This document shows, piece by piece, positions 61,895-64,000 of a DNA stretch of 64,000 nucleotides (positions are counted from its first letter, which is position 1; every line of letters starts with the position of its first letter). This DNA comes from Anadara kagoshimensis (lineage: Eukaryota; Mollusca; Bivalvia; Arcoida; Arcidae): contig CM037864.1 in assembly GCA_021292105.1 (NCBI GenBank), positions 46,173,109 through 46,237,108 of the forward strand, given 5' to 3'. The position numbers were made by a program, and so were the translations under genes. The notes beneath the pieces were generated by a model. That model was not told where the DNA came from. It did not search any database and worked only from the letters and a program-made list of their open reading frames with translations.

Positions 61895-61924
<30 letters not shown>
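61895..61924. repeat. (AT)n microsatellite
   Basis: About 15 AT repeats in AT-rich sequence. Confidence 0.95.
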
Positions 61925-61926
<2 letters not shown>

Positions 61927-62101
61927 ACGCTACAAATTTTTTATAGTTTTGTTTATAAACTATTTTGGTCAGATGAACTTCTTTCTTGGTTCTTGATATT
62001 TCCTAAAAATCAAAAAATCAGTTAGAAACAGGACTTTCGTTTTCCTCGAGATTTGAAATATATGAATTTATCATCTCCTCTCAACCACGACCTCCCCGTC
62101 T

Positions 62102-62870
62102 GCTATAGCCCGATCACATTTTCACTGAAGAAAAAAAATATTTTGAATGGAAGGTGTGATTCTTTAGATATCTTACTTGATATGACTTCAATAGACTTGA
62201 AATTTCACATGTTATTTTTTTATATTTTAAATATTTTTAACACATAATCTCAGCTTTTTTTAAAAAAAAATTTGCTTTAATTTATATAAATAGTTTTTTT
62301 TTAGTTTTTGAGAGTTAAAACTCAGTAATTAATTTGTGAGATACCTGTTGTCCCTCTGATATGTTGATATGGCATTTTTGACAGCTTCATTCATGAAAGT
62401 TAATCAGAACTGGTTTCTGGTGGGCTAATGCGTATTCACGCAATACGAGTTTATACGGTGGTTCTATTCCTAACAAATATACGTCACGGACTAGCCCATT
62501 GTACTTGTCTATGAATGAACAACAAACCTCAAAATAAAGAATAAATTTCAGTTATTACACTTGTTTTGCCTAGAGCGACACAATTTTTAATTAAATGTTT
62601 TAAAACTACAAAGACTTTAAACTCGTATCACAAAGCCGAGATTTTTGTCTCAAAAGAGGAAGTTATTGGTGATAAAGCATTTTAATACGTACGCATCATC
62701 TGAATTCAGATGCGCGTCTAATAAAAACTGGTTGTATTCGATTTTTAGACTGAGTCACTCAATACTAGAAATTTTACAAATTTGTATTCAATACATGTTA
62801 TAAAAATAACAGATCTGCGTAAAGCATTAATGAAATTTGTGGTGCGATCTTTTAAGGCCCATAACTTCGA
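62102..62870. mobile_element. second, truncated copy of the 939-bp TIR element
   Basis: The left end reads TATAGCCCGATCACATTTTC. Collinear matches with 52800-53650 run through 'atgcgtattcacgcaatacg', 'tacgtcacggactagcccat' and 'tgcgcgtctaataaaaac'. The right terminal inverted repeat is not found; similarity fades after about 62850. It is clearly diverged from the first copy, so both are old. Confidence 0.75.
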
Positions 62871-64000
62871 CCATTAGATCTTTTTAAAGTTGACAATGCA
62901 TGTTAAACCGAGGTACACAACATGTTAGAAACTATTTTATGTAAAAAGCTTAGATATATACTTGATACATCATTGTACAGGATATAGAACTTTTAAGCCT
63001 GGCGTGAAAAACTTCCATAAAAATATCAACATCACATCTACGTCCTGGTTATGCTATACATCCTCACCACAAAAACCAGAAGAACACAGGAGATGAAATC
63101 AACAAATTGTTTTATTATGATCATCAACTTTAACGAACCATTAACAGTAGTTATCGGCGAAAATACCCCCGATATTGTTTGCATTGTGTAGGACAAAGGG
63201 GGTGGTTCGCACCTGACGTGCACGCACGTGTATGTTAATTAAATGAGTTTGAAACAGAGGGAGGGTATCACCTGTCGTACTTGCAGATGTATGTAAGACA
63301 ATGGGGTTGTGGGGAAGGCATATGGTAGATGACCAATCTAATTATCTAAGATAATGTAAGGGTATTTCTGAAAGCATCTGCATGATGATATTTCATTAAC
63401 GTATACAATGTAAGGGTATTTCTGAAAAGGTTAGGTATTGAATGAAGTTAATGAAATATTATAACGCAGATGTCATAATGACCTTATGTTACTGTTTGAA
63501 AAAATCAAGAATCAATGGTTTGGTTCAAAATGAATTGAGATCAAAGTGTTCTTGATATAATGAAAATCATCAGTATTCAAATGAGGTTCGAACCCCTGAC
63601 TAGAGTTAAATCTGTCTTATACTTTTATGTTAAGTTTTGAATATAATGTCAAGCGGGTTGCTCTGTGTCATGACACTCTGACCAAATATAATAATGCATA
63701 AATAAACTCTTTTGAAATGTTGGGTAATTAAGGCGACAAACAAAGTAGGTACCAGCTGGCGTACTAGCACGTGTACGTAATTCAAAAAGTTTGACTGTTT
63801 TCATATTTTGTATGAAGTTGTTTTTAAATACGATGCAACATTAGCCAGTCCTCTGACCATGTTAAATAAACGCAATCTAAAATTTTTCTCTCCATCAAAT
63901 ACTTTTAATGAAAAGGGAATTGTACAATACAATGCATTACGATAGACTTTAATACAAACTCATGTTAAATCAACATATCTAAAACATCCTCAGTGTATTT
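62871..64000. other. non-coding end of window with small repeats
   Basis: Three related blocks of 'acaaagg..tacc.gctggcgtactagcacgtgtacgtaatt' type lie near 63190-63245, 63255-63295 and 63735-63785. 'aatgtaagggtatttctgaaa' occurs at about 63354 and 63406. Around it 'gcatctgcatgatgatatttcattaac' pairs with a 'gttaatgaaatattataacgcagatg' tract. No gene is recognised. Confidence 0.45.

Noticed and set aside
63570-63600. tRNA or SINE remnant on the minus strand (ggttcgaacccc)
   Set aside because: Only a B-box-like palindromic word is present. No convincing A box or acceptor stem was found at the right distance.
1-64000. A new multi-gene biological system
   Set aside because: Only two host loci are supported and they show no link. 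The rest is explained by tandem repeats and mobile elements.

Overview
The window looks like AT-rich nuclear DNA from a marine invertebrate, most likely a bivalve mollusc. The reasons are spliceosomal exon/intron borders, AATAAA signals, a tRNA-derived SINE, mariner, LINE and reverse-transcriptase relics, and dispersed repeats of a kind I associate with bivalve genomes (the hairpin-ended CTCACCTGAGC element and the 'tatacccctgcaaac' / 'tgtccgtccgtc' families). That attribution is from memory of such sequences; the species is not resolved. There is no operon or prokaryotic feature.

Layout. 1-5.4 kb: dispersed repeats, including a 2.3 kb hairpin-ended element whose core is a 166-bp tandem repeat arranged as three ABC trimers. 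5.4-14.9 kb: a 9.5 kb satellite of about 102-bp monomers with nested higher-order periods (about 720, 1350 and 1550 bp). 15.7-18.7 kb: the last two exons of a plus-strand gene I cannot name, with a foldback palindrome and a 25-bp minisatellite in the intron between them, followed by a long AT-rich 3' flank. 23.4-26.8 kb: three decayed fragments of one reverse-transcriptase element. 26.8-31.9 kb: a 5.1 kb minisatellite of 39-bp units (about 131 copies) that is open in four of six frames only because 39 is divisible by 3. 33.4-36.4 kb: a cluster of a SINE, a TTAA-flanked inverted-repeat element and a full-length but dead mariner. 36.3-46 kb: diverged repeats with more tails of the reverse-transcriptase element. 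48.7-51.6 kb: a LINE relic between direct repeats, and the best-preserved reverse-transcriptase C-terminal fragment. 52.8-53.7 kb: a 939-bp inverted-repeat element, with a second copy at 62.1-62.9 kb. 54.4-55.2 kb: a 58-bp tandem array inside imperfect inverted repeats. 59.5-60.5 kb: an intronless class A GPCR with one reading-frame break. 60.5-64 kb: microsatellites and small repeats.

Only two host loci are supported: the unidentified two-exon gene end and the GPCR. Everything else is mobile-element or tandem-repeat DNA. I found no new multi-gene system. The most distinctive content is three large tandem arrays with visible amplification history, and one retroelement family whose 3' ends occur about 15 times in 33 kb.
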